Shown: positions 35,044-48,879, counted from the first letter of the stretch. The stretch is DNA of 64,000 nt from Anaeramoeba flamelloides (GCA_027625915.1 JANTQA010000008.1:9656501-9720500); one strand, 5' to 3'. Notes: generated by a model not told the origin, from the letters alone. Made by a program: numbers and translations.

Positions 35044-35045
35044 TA

Positions 35046-36022
35046 TTCAAAAATTAATTTGACAAGTCCAAGTTATGCAAACATATTATTACAATTATCA
35101 TTTCATCCTTGATCATTGAGTTTATTCACAAAATAATTAACATTCCAGTTCTTAAAAATCTTGAGGGTGTTGTATTTATTGATTTTAGTACTATGCTTTT
35201 TAAAAGGTATCTAGCTTAGAAAAAAAATCTATTTTGTGGCTAATAATTTTTAAATGGGTGTTACAATGAATTTTAGTTGGATTTAACTTTGAGATCGTTA
35301 CTTGAATAGATAATAACTAATATTCAAAAAACTCTATTCATCTATAAAAAATAAAATAAAGGAAAAAAAATAGGGTAAGAAATATACTTTTTTTTTTTTT
35401 TAATTTTTGTAATAAACCGAAAATTTAATAAATTTTCGATTTCTTTCAAAAAGTAAAACAAACCTAAAGAAAAATCAAAAATAAAATCAAAAAAAAAAAA
35501 TATTATTTCAATAGAAACTAACAAATAATTTGTTTAATAGTCCAAATAATTGATTCTATATTTAAAGGATATTTATTAAATTATATTTATTTGTAGAATA
35601 TGATTAAATCCTCTTAGTTGTGTCGAAATAATTTTTCAATTTTTTACTACTAAATTTGAAAAAAAATCTTAAGAGAACATATTAAATGTATTTTTCAATT
35701 TAAATTGTAAAATATCTTGAAATTATATATTTTTTTGATCAATCGTCTTTTATTAACCAATAGTGTTTATTATAATTTATTTTAGTAAAAAGGGTAGAAT
35801 TAGAAAATATTTATTTTTTTTTGAAAAAAAAATTATATGGCTATGCTGTGTGAAAGATTGGATTGAATTTAAAATTGGATTCTATTTCAATATGTTTAAT
35901 ACAAAATACAATATATTTTGAAGTATTTGATTTTTGTTAAATTGTTTATAAAAAAATTAAAAAGATTTTACTGATTATCTTTCTATTATACTCTGTGGGG
36001 TAAGAAAAATAATATTCCCATC

Positions 36023-36059
<37 letters not shown>

Positions 36060-39000
36060 ATTGATTACTTATTCATACAAAGAACCAACTAAATTACAAA
36101 CAAATACCTTTATAAACTTAATATAAATGATTTATCGGTTTTAAAAGAATATATGTTCTTCATAGATTTTCTGTAACAGGATCTAATCTTTTTGTTTGAG
36201 TGAATATTTATAGATCGAAAAAAACAAAAAAGAATAATTCTAAATTTTGGTATTTTTATAAAATCTCACTTTTAGTAATTTCTGGTGATTTTTGTGTATA
36301 AAAAGCATTTCAATTAACATTTTTTTTTTTTCAAAATAAAAAAAAAAATCAATTTTTTCAATTATTTAAGATTCAAAAAAATATTTTCTCTTATATGTCC
36401 TTAATAAAATTAAGCACTATTTTTTTCTGGTTAATATTTTTCGAAATAAAGTTCATAACTTAATTCCATTAACCACTGTGATAATTTTTTTAGAATAAAA
36501 ACACTCTCAACTATTGAATATCGAAAATATTTTTTGAAATTACTGTGCGCTTTTTTATTTTTTTTTGAAAAATTGGGGTTGAGAAAAGTTTGAAATCAAA
36601 GAATAAGTTAATATATTAAATTAGAATGCTTTTCCAGAGAGTTTATCCTTTTAGTTTAACTTTTTTTTTAATTTTACCATTTAAAACTAAAAAAAACATT
36701 TGAAGACCAAATTAGTGCCTTTTGTGAAAAGAAAAATCACATAATTTAAAATTTATTTTTGTAAATGAGTTAAAACAAGAGAGTGTATCTAAAAATATAC
36801 ATAATTTCAAGTTCGAATTCAATGATTTTGGCAAAAAATGTTTTCAAGAAAAAGTTAAATTCAAACTTTATTTATTTTAATTTTATCATTTAGTTTTTTT
36901 AATTGTATTAATGGAAAGTATTTGATCAGTTTTTCATTTTTAGTGTTTTTTGGGTCTTAGGGACATATTATATTCAAAAAATTATTAAATTTTGTTGAAA
37001 TCTAAAATGTTAAACAATATTTTTTTTTTAAATCATTCAAAGTATAAATAACAAACTTTTATTATTTTAAATAGGTTAATAAGATGTTATTGATATATTT
37101 TTTTATTTTTATTGTTAATTGGAAAAAAATATTATTTTTTAAAGTAGTTTCCATTTTTGAAAAATAAATCCTAATCATATGTTAAATCTTTATGTTATTA
37201 CTAACTTGCTGAAAATTATTATTATTATATTATTTATTCTAATTTAGCAATAATAAAAGTAAATAGTAATTGTTTGTGTTAAAACATGAATTTGGTAAGT
37301 TATAAAAAAGTAATTTGGGAGAATTTTTAATTTTAATGTTTGGTTCTTTTTGTCGGTTTTTTTTATTCGGTTTTTTTGAAAAAAAGTAGTAAAATTTGAT
37401 TCAAAATTAGTTTCCAATAAAGTAATATATTGTTTTTAAGTTTTGAAATAATTATTGTGATATTTTTGAAATTAAGTATATTTATTATATTGGATAATTT
37501 CAAAAATTACACTTTCAATTCCAAGTATATATTAATAGATTTCTTCAAAGATAATAAGTTTTCTTACTTCATTTGAAAAAAAATTACTTTTTTTTGAATT
37601 AAAATACACATACTGTTATTTTCATCTTAAAAAAATAAATTTTATCTCAAAGATTCAAAAAAAAGATCGAAATTAAAAAAACTCAATGATCAAATTATCA
37701 TGATCAAATGATCTTGCTAAAACCTTGGTTTGTTTCGACTTATAATGACTGTGTGTATTTTAGAATCTAAAATAGAAATTTTTCAATCTTAACTGGAAAA
37801 GGAAAACAAATTAAAAATTTTTTCCCATTATTTTGGAAATAATAGCAAATCTTTTATAAGATTTTATATAGTAGTTAGTCCCTTAAGGAAAAAAAAGGTG
37901 AGGAGGGGGAATTTGTTGGTTTTTTAAATTGGTTAATAACAGTTTTTGACAAAAAAATCAAATTATTCTCTTTGTTGATAACTAATTGTTGAAAAATAAA
38001 TACCATCAAATTTTCATTTAACTTTTACCTAAAAAATGATTGAAAAGTTTGGAAAAAATAACTTTTTTAATTACCAAAAGAAACCTGTACGACATTTTTA
38101 CTTTTAGAAATGTAGAATTTGGTGTTTTATTTTAATTCTGGGGTTTTGTTTAGATTTTTTTCAAAAGTTGATGGAAAACTGATATATAATTTTTTTCCAA
38201 TTTAGGGTGGTGAATAATTTTTCCCCATTTCGAAAATTAATGAAAAGTTATTTATTTTGATGAAAATTTCAAATTTTTAAGAGTTAATCAATAAATAGGG
38301 TTTATTAAGTCCCTCTTCTTAAAGAGTTCTTTATGGATAATTTTTTCAAGTGATAAGTTTTCATTTTTCTTAGTTTTTTTGTCAAAAGGTTTTTTTGAAA
38401 AAAGAAAGTCAAAAGAATGAAAAGAATCAAAAAAATGCTGGAAATTCAACTAAAACAAACCTTTGAAACCATTCTGTCATCCAATAAAAAAGAGATATAA
38501 ATTTGACAAAAAAAATTTTTCTAACATTTAACACAAATAAATTGGTTGGGACAGAGTAATAATTAACACGAACACTCTCAATTACAGAAATCAAATTCAA
38601 TTTTCAAATAAAGGAAGTAAATTCAAAAGTGAGATTTATTCGAAAACAAATTTTATGCATTTAAAAAAACTTTTGATCAAAAGTGATTTCAAAAAAAAAG
38701 TGTTTAAAATTAGTACAAAGCAAAGTAATCAAATTTCTCTCAATATTCAATTGAATATTTTTTCTCAATTTTTTTATGAAAACTAGTTGTTGAGAAAACC
38801 TTTTATCAACCAAGACGAAATTTAATCTAGATTTAATCGCTTTCTATGTTGAAGCACTTTTTCAAAATTAATTTTAAAAAAGTTTGTTTCCCTATTTAGA
38901 AAAGTTTTTGACTTGGAAAGGGGAAATTTTTGATCTACAAGCTTAAATTCATTTCAAATTTGTTTTTTCTTTGTTTTTGATTGAGACCTTGAGTCTGTTT

Positions 39001-39166
39001 TGTGCTTTCGAAAAGTTTTTTCTTAACATATAAAAAACTTGGCCTGAAATCACTCTACTCCCAGAACTAGAGAAATTAAAAATGTACTTTGTCTATTTTC
39101 GAAAAAATAGTGATACTCGAAATATAAAAATCAAATTTTTTTATTCTTTTATTTTTTTCATTGCAG
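35046..39166. other. Intergenic, nothing recognised
   Basis: Very AT-rich. Contains an A28 run followed by eight G (36023-36058), and a short RT-like reading (GVVFIDFSTMLF) at about 35165 that is too weak to call. 38-39.1 kb is somewhat less skewed, but no gene was found. Confidence 0.4.
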
Positions 39167-39182
39167 TATTTAATTGTATCTG

Positions 39183-40078
39183 ATGAAAACTTGCACGCAC
39201 CCAATTTTTGAAACTTATCAGAATGTTTCTTCACAGGACAGTTCATATTTAGAAAAGTTTTTCAACCCATTGTTACTCTCAGAGATTTTTGGAGAGAAAT
39301 TAAAACAAAAAGAAAGCAAACAAACTGTAAGTCGATCCTTGTTAAATTGATCTTTTACGGCCTTTTTTAAATGTTCCCAAACAAAAACTCATTCTAATCT
39401 GCTGCGGATCTTTTTTAAAATAAAAAAACACAAAACCAAACACAAACCAAAAAAATTAAATAATTTGATCTGTTTTGGAAAAAATAATAGAAAACAATTT
39501 ACCACCCTAAACTACGTGAAACAAAAAAGATTATTTTATGTTTAGACTTGGACGAAACCTTAATCTCAAGTGCGTTCCAAAAACCCGAGGACTATGACTT
39601 TTCGTGCGATTTTGAAGATGCTACTAATCGGAAGCATGTTGTCTATATTAAAAAAAGACCCATGCTGGATAGCTTTTTGCAAATTGTATCAAAATTGTTT
39701 GAAGTGGTCATCTTTACTGCGTCTTTACAGGAGTATGCCGACCCTATCCTCAACAAGCTCGATCCCAAAAACCAGATTTTCAGCTTACGTCTCTACAGAG
39801 ACTCTTGCTCGTTATATTGCGGCTCTTATGTCAAGGACCTCCGTTTGCTCACAAAGAACATGGACTCGATCCTAATTGTGGACGATCTTCCTTGTTCCTT
39901 TCTTTTCCAACCGGAGAACGCTCTCAAAATCCCCGCCTTTCATTATTTCAAAAACGAAAAAGGTGTGTTTAAATTCGACGACTGCTTAGAAAGCGTGTTG
40001 TCAATTCTTAAAAAGGTTTCTCACACAAGAGACGTAATCAAAATCCTTCAACAATCACCTGAAATCTTGGCTTTTTAA
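39183..40078 (+). CDS. FCP1/SCP-type HAD phosphatase, two exons
   Basis: Exon 1 is 39183-39326 (48 codons, donor GTAAGT) and exon 2 is 39491-40078 (acceptor AATAG); the intron is 164 bp and both ends are phase 0. The product has 243 residues. The start ATG follows an in-frame TAA at 39171. The FCP1 homology domain fills exon 2: ILCLDLDETLISSAF with the nucleophile motif DxDxT, then EVVIFTASLQEYADPIL, then LYRDSCSLYCGSYVKDLRLL, then ILIVDDLPCSF (metal-binding DD; many family members have DN). The family dephosphorylates phosphoserine, classically on the RNA polymerase II CTD, with relatives acting on other nuclear proteins. The short N-terminal extension has no recognised domain. A pyrimidine tract ending TTGCAG at 39161-39166 suggests a leader intron just upstream. 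The substrate is not predictable. Confidence 0.92.
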
Positions 40079-41060
40079 TTGCGAGTAAAATTTCAAAGCC
40101 AAATTTTGAGTTCCCTATTCAAGGGTTTTCTTGTTTGGATGCTTTTCCTCTCACTATTCTATTTTGATTAAGTTGTGTAATTTTTTCAAATCAAAAATTT
40201 ATTTTTTTTTTTTAAAATTTGTTTTTGATCAATTTTTTTTTGGGATGCTTTTTGAAAAAAAAGTGTATCATTATTTTTTAGTCCTTTTTTTGTATTTATG
40301 TAAAAATAATAATTAACTTGCATTTTGAATCATTTTTCAGGTTTCTCCTTTTTCTTTTTGTTTTTTGTTAAGTTTTGGAACCAAAATATTTACAGTAATT
40401 GTAATATTTAGATTTTTATCGAATCTTTCCAATGAATGTGATGGTTTGTACGACTGTGTTTGTAAGGGTACTTGACAGAAAGTAGAAAACAAATTTTCCC
40501 CATCCTTAGTTTTCGAAAGTATTATTCCTTATTTTTGAAAAAATTTAAGGGAATACAAAAAGATTACTATTTGTTTGAAAATAAATGAAACAAAATTTTC
40601 ATTCGGCTTTCCAAAAAAAGATTTTAAAATCATAGAAAATTTCAAATTTCTAATTCTTAAAATCAGCTTAAATTATTAATTTACCTTTTAGAATTGCAAA
40701 CTTTGATGATTTATATTAATTATTGAAATATATTTTATTTTGGGTAAGCTGAATGAAAATTTTGATCTTTTTTTTTTACAAATAACAGTAACGTTATAAA
40801 TCACAAAATTGCCCGGGGAGACTTGATTCCAATCTCATTCAAAAATGTAAAGGAATGATAAATTAAAATAATCTCCAAATTTGGATCAAAAAACCATTTT
40901 TATGTCAATTTACAAATGAAAAATGAACAAGAAATTTTGAGATACGTCAACTCGATAACTCTTGTTAAGAAAAGGGAAAATGAAAAAGAAAAATAATGAA
41001 GAATTTCTCACCTAAAAAAATGAATGTACATTTCAAATACTTTCAATAAATGACTCCCAA
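40079..41060. other. Intergenic, possible LINE scrap
   Basis: Mostly featureless. At about 40785-40855 the plus strand reads NVINHKIARGDLIPIS, which may belong to the LINE relic that follows. Confidence 0.35.
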
Positions 41061-41360
41061 TTAAAAAGATCACATTATTGAAGTGCTTGAACATCCAGTT
41101 ACTTTGAATTGTCCAATTTCTGGTAAAATCATCAGCAATTATTACAAAAGATATTCCAAATGTAAGGAATCTACTTCAATTTTAAAAATCAGAAAAATTA
41201 CAAATTATTTAAATAATGTATTCTTATATTATGAATAAAAATAAATCAAAAATTTGTAAATTATACAAAAAAAATCAAAAAAATTTAGATTTCATTGAAG
41301 ATTTAGACCATTTTTTATGGAATTGCTCTGACCAATGAAAATAATCATACGATCTCGATA
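41061..41360 (+). mobile_element. LINE C-terminal relic
   Basis: An open stretch reading KDHIIEVLEHPVTLNCPISG is followed at about 41290 by DFIEDLDHFLWNCS. This C...ExxxHxLWxC arrangement is the zinc-knuckle-like tail of many LINE ORF2 proteins. Hairpin cluster R3 lies 160 bp downstream. Confidence 0.5.
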
Positions 41361-41519
41361 TCTGAATTAAAAAAAAAAAAATAACATAGCTATATCTTTA
41401 AAAAATAATAATATTATAGATATTATCATAAAAAAAGAATACTTATATTTATTATCATAAGTGGGCAATAAAGTTCTTTTTGGGTCTTTAATCAATTTTT
41501 TCAATTAAAATAAAGGGTT

Positions 41520-41900
41520 TCAAGAAGTGCCACCAGGTACAGTAACATACCAACAAGTGCTTATATTTTCCAGAATTCAATATATAATAATAAAATTAAA
41601 TATTTAACTTAATTCTTTTGAACTCTGGAAAATATAATGGGGGTTTATTTAAGTTCTTGTTATTGTTTCAAAAATGAATTGATTTTAATAATAAAAACCA
41701 AAATTAAAAAAAACTTAAATGTACTTTTCCAGAATTGAAAAGAAACGAAAAAAATCTTTGATTTTATTCCTTTTTTTAAAATAATTTGGAAAAATTAACA
41801 GTGGTTTTCTTGTTTTTTTCTGTTTTAATTCTGAAAAATATATTGATTTTTGTTAGGTTTTTTTGAGTGTTCTATTTTAAACTCCTTTTCACTCAAAGTT
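41520..41900. repeat. Hairpin-cluster repeat R3
   Basis: TTTTCCAGAATTCAA...TTGAACTCTGGAAAA hairpin, followed by weaker copies of the other modules. Confidence 0.6.
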
Positions 41901-42409
41901 GACTAACCAAAAATGAAAAATTCACTTTATTTTTAAGAATCAACCAAACTTAGATTGTTTAGAAATACGAGAAATAATAAACTTCTTATAAGAGTCCATA
42001 ATTATAAAAGAAATCCCTGAACAAACCATAAATTTCAAAAAAAAAAAAAATGTTAAAAAATTTTTTGGGCCCCATTCCTTGGAACGTCTCGTGCAAAATT
42101 CTCAATTTCTTTTGGAAATTAAAATCGTTGATAATAAGATTTTTTACTTATAAATGTATGAATTTTAAAAGAACATGCATAGCTTAACTTTTCTTAATGT
42201 TTATTTCGTTTTTCAAACATTTTTTTTTTCAAAGTTAATTGTTAAAAAAAAAAATCAAAAAAAAAAAAAAAAAAAAAGCAAAAAACAAAAAACAAAAAAA
42301 ACAAAATTTTACAAAATGAGAAAAAATGATTTTGATCTAAAAATTGAAAATTTTAGTTTGATAAGAGTAATGAATTAAACTCATAGAATGTCTTCCATTT
42401 ATTCAATAA
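41901..42409. other. AT-rich spacer
   Basis: A-rich; no gene. TTTTGGGCCCCATTCC at about 42063 resembles the inner part of the CAGTCAAAGGG element end. Confidence 0.4.
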
Positions 42410-42430
42410 AACTGGGCCCCTTTGACTGAA
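42410..42430. repeat. Solitary end of the CAGTCAAAGGG element
   Basis: CTGGGCCCCTTTGACTG is identical to the right terminus at 17.57 kb, but no matching left part was found. Confidence 0.5.
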
Positions 42431-42436
42431 AATGAG

Positions 42437-42556
42437 TTTATTTGTAAAGTGTTCTAGGTTTTCTTCTCAGGTTTTCTATTTTAATTAGAAAATCTTTTTA
42501 TTTTCCAATTAAAATAGAAAACCTGAGAAGAAAACCTAGAACACTTTACAAATAAA
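42437..42556. repeat. Perfect 50-bp inverted repeat
   Basis: Arms 42437-42486 and 42507-42556 are exact reverse complements with a 20-base spacer; they include GTGTTCTAGGTTTTC and its inverse. Part of hairpin cluster R4. Confidence 0.9.
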
Positions 42557-42990
42557 ATAGAAAACCACAAAAAAAACCTAGAACACTTAACAAATCAACA
42601 GAAAACCTCAAGAAAACCTCGGCACTTTACGGGACTTTCGTTAGGTTTTCCAGAATTCAAAAAATTGAACAAAATCTTAGATTTTACTCAATTCAATTAT
42701 ATTCTTGAAAACCAAAACCTAATCCCAGATATTTAAATTTCCAGAAATAAAAAGAAAATACAAGAAATTTTCTTTTTATTTCTTAAATTAAAAAAAAACT
42801 AATGGCGCTTTTCCGAAATTTTAAAAAATACTGAAAATTCTTTGATTTTTATCAATTCTTTTAAATCCTTGAATAGGTAATGGTTTTTTTTTTATGATTT
42901 GAAAAATCAACAGAAAATTAAATAAATTTTTGGTTTATATCTCCAATGCAAAAAAATCCAAATAATAAGTAAGTGGAATTACCAACTCCC
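42557..42990. repeat. Hairpin-cluster repeat R4
   Basis: Repeats of AAAACCTAGAACACTT, the TTTCCAGAATTCAAAAAATT hairpin and AAATAAA-rich arms, as in R1 and R5. Confidence 0.65.
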
Positions 42991-43978
42991 CCTTTTTAGA
43001 TAAAAAAAAAAAAAAAATATTTTTCAAATTATGAAATTTTGGGAAAAAGTGAAAATGGAATATGTTTCAACTTAGGTGTCTGAAGGTGAACCACTTAATG
43101 TTAATATTAATCTCAAAATATAGATTTTTTTTGAAGTTGTTTGGGATTAATACCTAATACAAGTATCACATTCAATTGATGGAATCAAAGTTCAAATAGT
43201 ACAATTTTAATAATGGGATTTTTTGAGATATTTGAATTATTTTTGACTAATGTGGTTTAAGCTCAATTGTAACATACTTTAATCCCAAACTTCTCTTTTG
43301 TAGATGCTGATCCCTTAAAAGTTTGATCTATTTTTTCTATTTTCCAAAAGTTTGTGATTTGTGACTGAAACTGACTGTAATAAAATATATCTTAATTATT
43401 GGAATCAAAATCCAAAAAAAATTGGAATTTTCTAATGTCATTTTGACAAAAATTACAAGACTGTGAGCCTTTAAACATTCAAATATAAAATTCAATAAAA
43501 TATTTCATATAAAATTGATTTAATAGTCTTAACATCTACCAAAAAGCAAAATTATCTTTCAAATAATCAATAAATTTGCAATAGATAGTAAAATTCTAAA
43601 AACAATAATTTCTAAAAATTGATTTTTTGATCATAATATCTCTATTTGGATCACAATTCAAATATATAAAAATCAAGAACTTCACACAAAAATCGATATT
43701 TTATGAAGAAAAAAAATCAAAATTATCCAAAATAAATTTTATATTCAACAAAAAAAAATGTTACAATAAAAGGTAAAAATCGGCTTTTGGTGTTTTTGTT
43801 TTATTTATTTTCTCAACAAGTACTGATCAGATTTTAATCGGAATTTCATTTCAACAATAGATATATATATATATACCAAAATGTTCAACAGGACAATGAA
43901 ACAAATTAATTGATCAAACGAATTTTTAAAATAAAAGTTCAATTTGCCAAATTTAGCTGTTGCCGATTTTCGCCAAAT
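42991..43978. other. Intergenic; weak MITE end
   Basis: GAAACTGACTGTA at about 43368-43380 matches the TA-site MITE right end. No gene seen. A short TA microsatellite lies at about 43859. Confidence 0.4.
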
Positions 43979-45316
43979 TCAAAACATTAGACAATCCTCA
44001 GATATTATAATATCATCGTCAGTGTATGGATCTGGATCTGTGTCTGGAATATTATCGTTTCCGTTATAAGGGTTTTGAATCAAAGTATCTCTTTCATGTA
44101 GAAAATCTCGAGTCAAATTGGTTTCAAAGTTTGTCTCTACTGAAATTGCAAAAATGTTCTGAATTTCTCCAAAGATGTGATGTGAGATTAATGGGTATGT
44201 TAAATAATTTAATTCTAGGCCAATGCACTTAATGTCTTGAACAGATCCCTGAATCTTTTGGTAAATAATTTTCCTTTCCTCAACTAATTCGTCCAAGTTG
44301 TACATTTGCTGCTTAAAAAAGCTATTATTATGGGAATTAGATATATATATATAAAATATCTTGAAGGTTTAATAAAGCGACTTTCAAAAAGTGAGCAAAG
44401 GAAAATGTTTTACAAAAGTATGGCGGGACTTTTGTTTAGTAAAAGAGCACATTTGCATAACCTTTTGGCTCACTTTTTCCAAAATGTCTTTATTTTGAGA
44501 AAGGAAGAGAAACAAGTAATATCCATTCAGAAATAAAGAACGGAAATACGACCAAAAAAGAAAAACATACACAACTCTTAATTCAATTTTTTGGGTATAA
44601 ACATTGATTGGTAGCATATTTATTATGTCGACATCCAATTCATCAAAAGTTTCACCTTGTTTTTTAAAGTCAGAGGATCTGATTAAATCAATTTTCCCAC
44701 GCAATATACGAGTATGTAAATTTTTCCTTTGAAATTTATTTGTTTCTTCTGGGTGACAATTAGTGTAGTGTCTTGGAATGAAAATATCGTTTTCACAAAC
44801 TAAACCTTCAATTGCCTCAACCACGATCTGAAAATTTGATTGTTTCCAAGTGTTTGAAAAATCAATTGGATCGATGCTTGTAAAAATCAATAAAACTTCA
44901 TCTCCCAATTCTTCAAATAGAGACATCTGATCGAGTATTTGATTATATTCTGGATGTTTTTTTGAAGACTCACAAAGTATTTTTTCGATTAAATGCTTTT
45001 GTTTTGATTTTTATTATTTGTTTTTTGTTTTTTAATTTTTTTGTTATCCAAGTCAACAACCAAAAGGTTTTTGATTTTTTGGATTGATTTGAAAAGGCGT
45101 TTTTATTGATTTTGGTTGAAGTGATAATTGAAAATAGAAAGGAATTACATTTTTATTCAAAAGAAGTGTAACATCTTTTCCATATTTTTTTCTTATTTTA
45201 AAAAATAAATTATTGTCCAAGTGGGTAGAATGAAGAAGATAAATTGAATGGTTTGTTTGCAAAAGTCTTAAAAACCTTTGTTTGAATCTCAACTTTTGAG
45301 TTTTTCTGTTCATCAT
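43979..45316 (-). CDS. Divergent ribosomal stalk P0 (uL10)-like protein, three exons
   Basis: Exons 45316-45149, 44995-44571 and 44321-43979; introns of 153 bp (GTAATT...AAAAG) and 249 bp (GTATGT...AATAG). 168+425+343 = 936 nt, 311 residues, all phases consistent. The order of matches follows P0. YGKDVTLLLNKNHLIEKIL corresponds to the GKxVxLMGKNTMIRKAI block, with the first splice junction inside it. DEVLLIFTSIDP corresponds to GNVGFIFTKED. DVDIINMLPINVYTQKIEL corresponds to SEATLLNMLNISPFSYGL. IGLELNYLTYPLISHHI and FAISVETNFE correspond to LxIGYPTxxSVPHSI and LAIAVETDYTF. The C terminus keeps an acidic stretch and a terminal hydrophobic SEDCLMF in place of DDMGFGLFD. Canonical P0 anchors the P1/P2 stalk on the 60S GTPase centre. 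Identity here is low, so a paralogue with an altered role is as likely as the ribosomal protein. Confidence 0.75.
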
Positions 45317-48300
45317 TTAAAATTGTTTTGGCTTCGAGAGGTAGCAGAGAAGAGAAACGAAAGAGAAAAAAAAGGTAAAAAAATAAATTAATCTCATATT
45401 TCCATTCTTTGAGGATCTAACTTTTTCAAGGTATTGTTTTCAATTCAACCTTTCCAAAATTCGATCACCGAATTATATTTTAAAAGATAACCAAAGGAGA
45501 AGGTTTTCATTTTATTTCATTTTAATTAGCTGTTTTTTGAAAAAAAATTTGAGTATTTAAGGACTCCGTTTTTCAGGTGAAAACAGTGGGGCTGTGTTGA
45601 TAAAAACAGGCTTGAAATGGTTTAATAATCTCAGTTAAATTTACACACTGGGAATTTCTTTTAAGTGAATAGCAAAGAGAAAAAAAATCTTCAAGGATAT
45701 TCAAAAGCAAATTCATAATAATTTTACCACATCTTGAAATTGAAAAATATGGAAAAAATCTGATAACTACAATATTAAACTTACTTTTAATGCTATTTTT
45801 ACAAATGAATTATTGTTTTTAAAAGTCGGATCTATTTTTCTCAATTTTGAAAAAGTTCAAAATTGAACCATATTTTTAAATTATTATAAAAAAAAATATT
45901 TTTAATTTGAAAGAAGAAAGAAATCGTTTAATATCTGTAAAAGAAGTGTACAAAAACACATTGGTAAAAACGAAACTATGAAGTTTTGGAATAACGCAGT
46001 TTAAAAAATCTCCTTAATTACAAAAAATTACAATAATTATTTTAAACATGAAAAAAATCTAATTTCTTTGATTCAAAATGATTTTAAATCCATTTTTTCT
46101 CTTTGTTGAATACTATGAATTGTAAAAAACAAAGATCAAAATTTTCATACAGCTTTCCAAAATAATCACATATCAAGAATTAAAATAAATCCTCAAAAGT
46201 CTCTAATTCTAAAAGAGAAAAATAATGGTAAAAGCTGATTTATTGAATTAAAAAATTGAAATGTTACCCAATTTGTAAGACCTTTTTTTTGAAAGTTGAA
46301 TGAAAATGTTGTTGCATTTATTTTGCCGTGTATAGTAAAAAAATAGATGAGAAAAAAAACCTAAACAATCAAATTAAAAATTCTCCCAAAATAATTTTTT
46401 AAAACCTGGAAAATTCAATTTATAATCTAAAGAAATACTTTTTAATTTGATTATTTATAGTCAATAATTAATTACCCAATCTTAATTATTCCCAGTAAGT
46501 TGTTAACAAACACAAAGATTAAATTTATCAATAGACTTTACAATTATTTCTCAATTTCTACAATATTTTCAAACCAAAAAACAAATTCAAATAAATGGAT
46601 CTAATAAAAAAAATAATAATAGATATTATCAAATAACTAATTTTAATCCAAACAATTCCTTGTTTATACTCTAGATATTTGGAAAAGTATATTGACAAGT
46701 GTTTAAATTTCAAGAAATAAAATAAATATTTGTGAATAAAATAGATGATCAATTTTTTGAGATCTTCAAAGTTTTAATAATTGATTTATTTTGATAAGAT
46801 TTTTAATAACTGATTATAGGTTCCATTATATTTGTGAATACAAAACTCTCAAAATGTACTAAAAGTTAGATTTCTTCAAAAATAAATTTTTTTGCAAATT
46901 TTTTTTTTCTAATTTTATCCAAAAATCCAAACAAAAAAGGATCTCGATCTTTTGACTGAAAATTAATTTTAAAACAATAATTCTTTTAAAAACAGAAATA
47001 ATTTTTCTAAACGTGATAAACATCGCTTGTATATCGGGTTTAATTGTACCCTTGTGTAGATAATTACTCTATTACCTTTGAGAAAAAAAAATAAATATGA
47101 GGTACTAGTCAATTAACAAAACAATAGGAAATTTTCAATATTATATAATTTTTCACAACTTTTGACCCTTTGTTAGATCCACACCAAAATTTGATTTTAA
47201 TTTTTCATCAGAATCTATTTCAAATCTATTAAACACAAATAAATTTCACATAGTGTTCATAATATTTTTTACCGTAATTTTTTCAATTCTGAAATGTTTG
47301 AAAATTTGGTATTGTATGTGGAAAATCCCTCCAAAGTTATTTATTTGTAAAATTTTTAAATGAAAAATCGATTTTATAATTTTATTTTTTAATTTATTGA
47401 TTTGCACTTTGAAAAGAGTAAATTTTTGTCTTATTTCTTGACAATGAAAATTCTTTTTGTGAAGCAAATATAAAATAACACAAGAATAAAAAACACACAT
47501 GGTGGGGACTAGTTTCTTAGTCTTACAATCACCAAAATTTGAAAAAAAAAAATATTGTTTTATATTAGTTATGTGTAAAGGACATGTTATTTTGATTTTT
47601 TGTGGATCAATCTTGGATTATAATCTATTTTTAATAGTAGAAAATATAGGTAATTTTTAGAAATTTTGTTTATTTTTTTTCTGAAATCAGAATTGAAGAA
47701 TGAAAAACTAATAGTTTGGTAGTTTTTTAAAAAAATATGATTCTTTGGATCAGAATTGAAAAATTTTTTTAGCTAAGTTTTATTTGGATCTTTTAAAAAA
47801 AAATTTTTTTTTTATCAAGATCATGATATTCAAATAATTCTTCTCATAGATATAATTCACATTAACTTATATTTATGAGGTCGGGTAGGAAAAAAAAGAA
47901 GGTAAAAATTTAACAAAAAAATATTTGACCAATATCAAAATTTAAAAACAAATCTTATTGTGATTTTAATCTTAAAGATATCGATTAAATAATAATTTCA
48001 ACTTGGATAAATTTTAAATTTTTTCTAAATTCTTTTAATCATTGAAAAAATATGATTTACATTATTTTAAATAATTTTTTTAAAAAAAATAATTAAAAAA
48101 TTTTCAAAATCAATAGAAAAAAATATATACAACCATAAAATAATTATTAATAATATTAGTGTTAAAAAAATTGGAATATTAAAAAAAAAATATTATCAGA
48201 TAACCAAGAATAATATTTATTTAAAAAATATTAAAGGATATTTTAGGAAACAAAATTTTATCTTTGATAATTTTTGAATAAAAAAATTAAAAACTAAATT

Positions 48301-48879
48301 CATCAAATCGATTGATATAATTTAGAAAGAAAATAAAAATGACTGTAACAATTGGAATTTTAATTAAAATAATTTCAATTAATCCCCACTTATATTCATC
48401 TAATCAAAAAAGAAGAAGAATAAGAATAACCTAGGAATATCTTCGTTAATATAGTAAACTTAGAATTAACTCAAATTAAAAATTTTTGAAAAAAAAAAAT
48501 TGATTCTTTAATGTTTGATAAATGAAAATAATTTTATATAATAAATAAAGGTTTAATGAATAACTTGCTTATATTAAAAAAATAAATTGAAAATGTTTGG
48601 AATATAGGATGTTTAAAAAATAATTTGAGAATTAAAAATTAAAAAGTGTTTATAATTGAGATATTTTTCGAATTGAAAATATCAGGAATACTAATGAATT
48701 TTTTTAAAAATTACCCGGTAAAAGGATTTCAGATTATTGAAATTTTGAAATAAATGAGTGATGATGAAAATAATATAGATTTAAAAACAATTTCGAAATT
48801 AAAATTATAAATAATATCTTATTACAATTCAAACCATATAAAATAACTAGTTAATTAACGAGAATAATAATAATATTTA
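45317..48879. other. Intergenic, nothing recognised
   Basis: AT-rich throughout, increasingly so after 47.9 kb. Two minus-strand frames of 64 and 84 codons (46558, 47246) are composition-driven. The LINE relic that follows may begin before 48.9 kb but has no readable motif there. Confidence 0.4.

Noticed and set aside
35160-35215. RT-like reading GVVFIDFSTMLF
   Set aside because: No second motif at proper distance; could be chance in AT-rich DNA.
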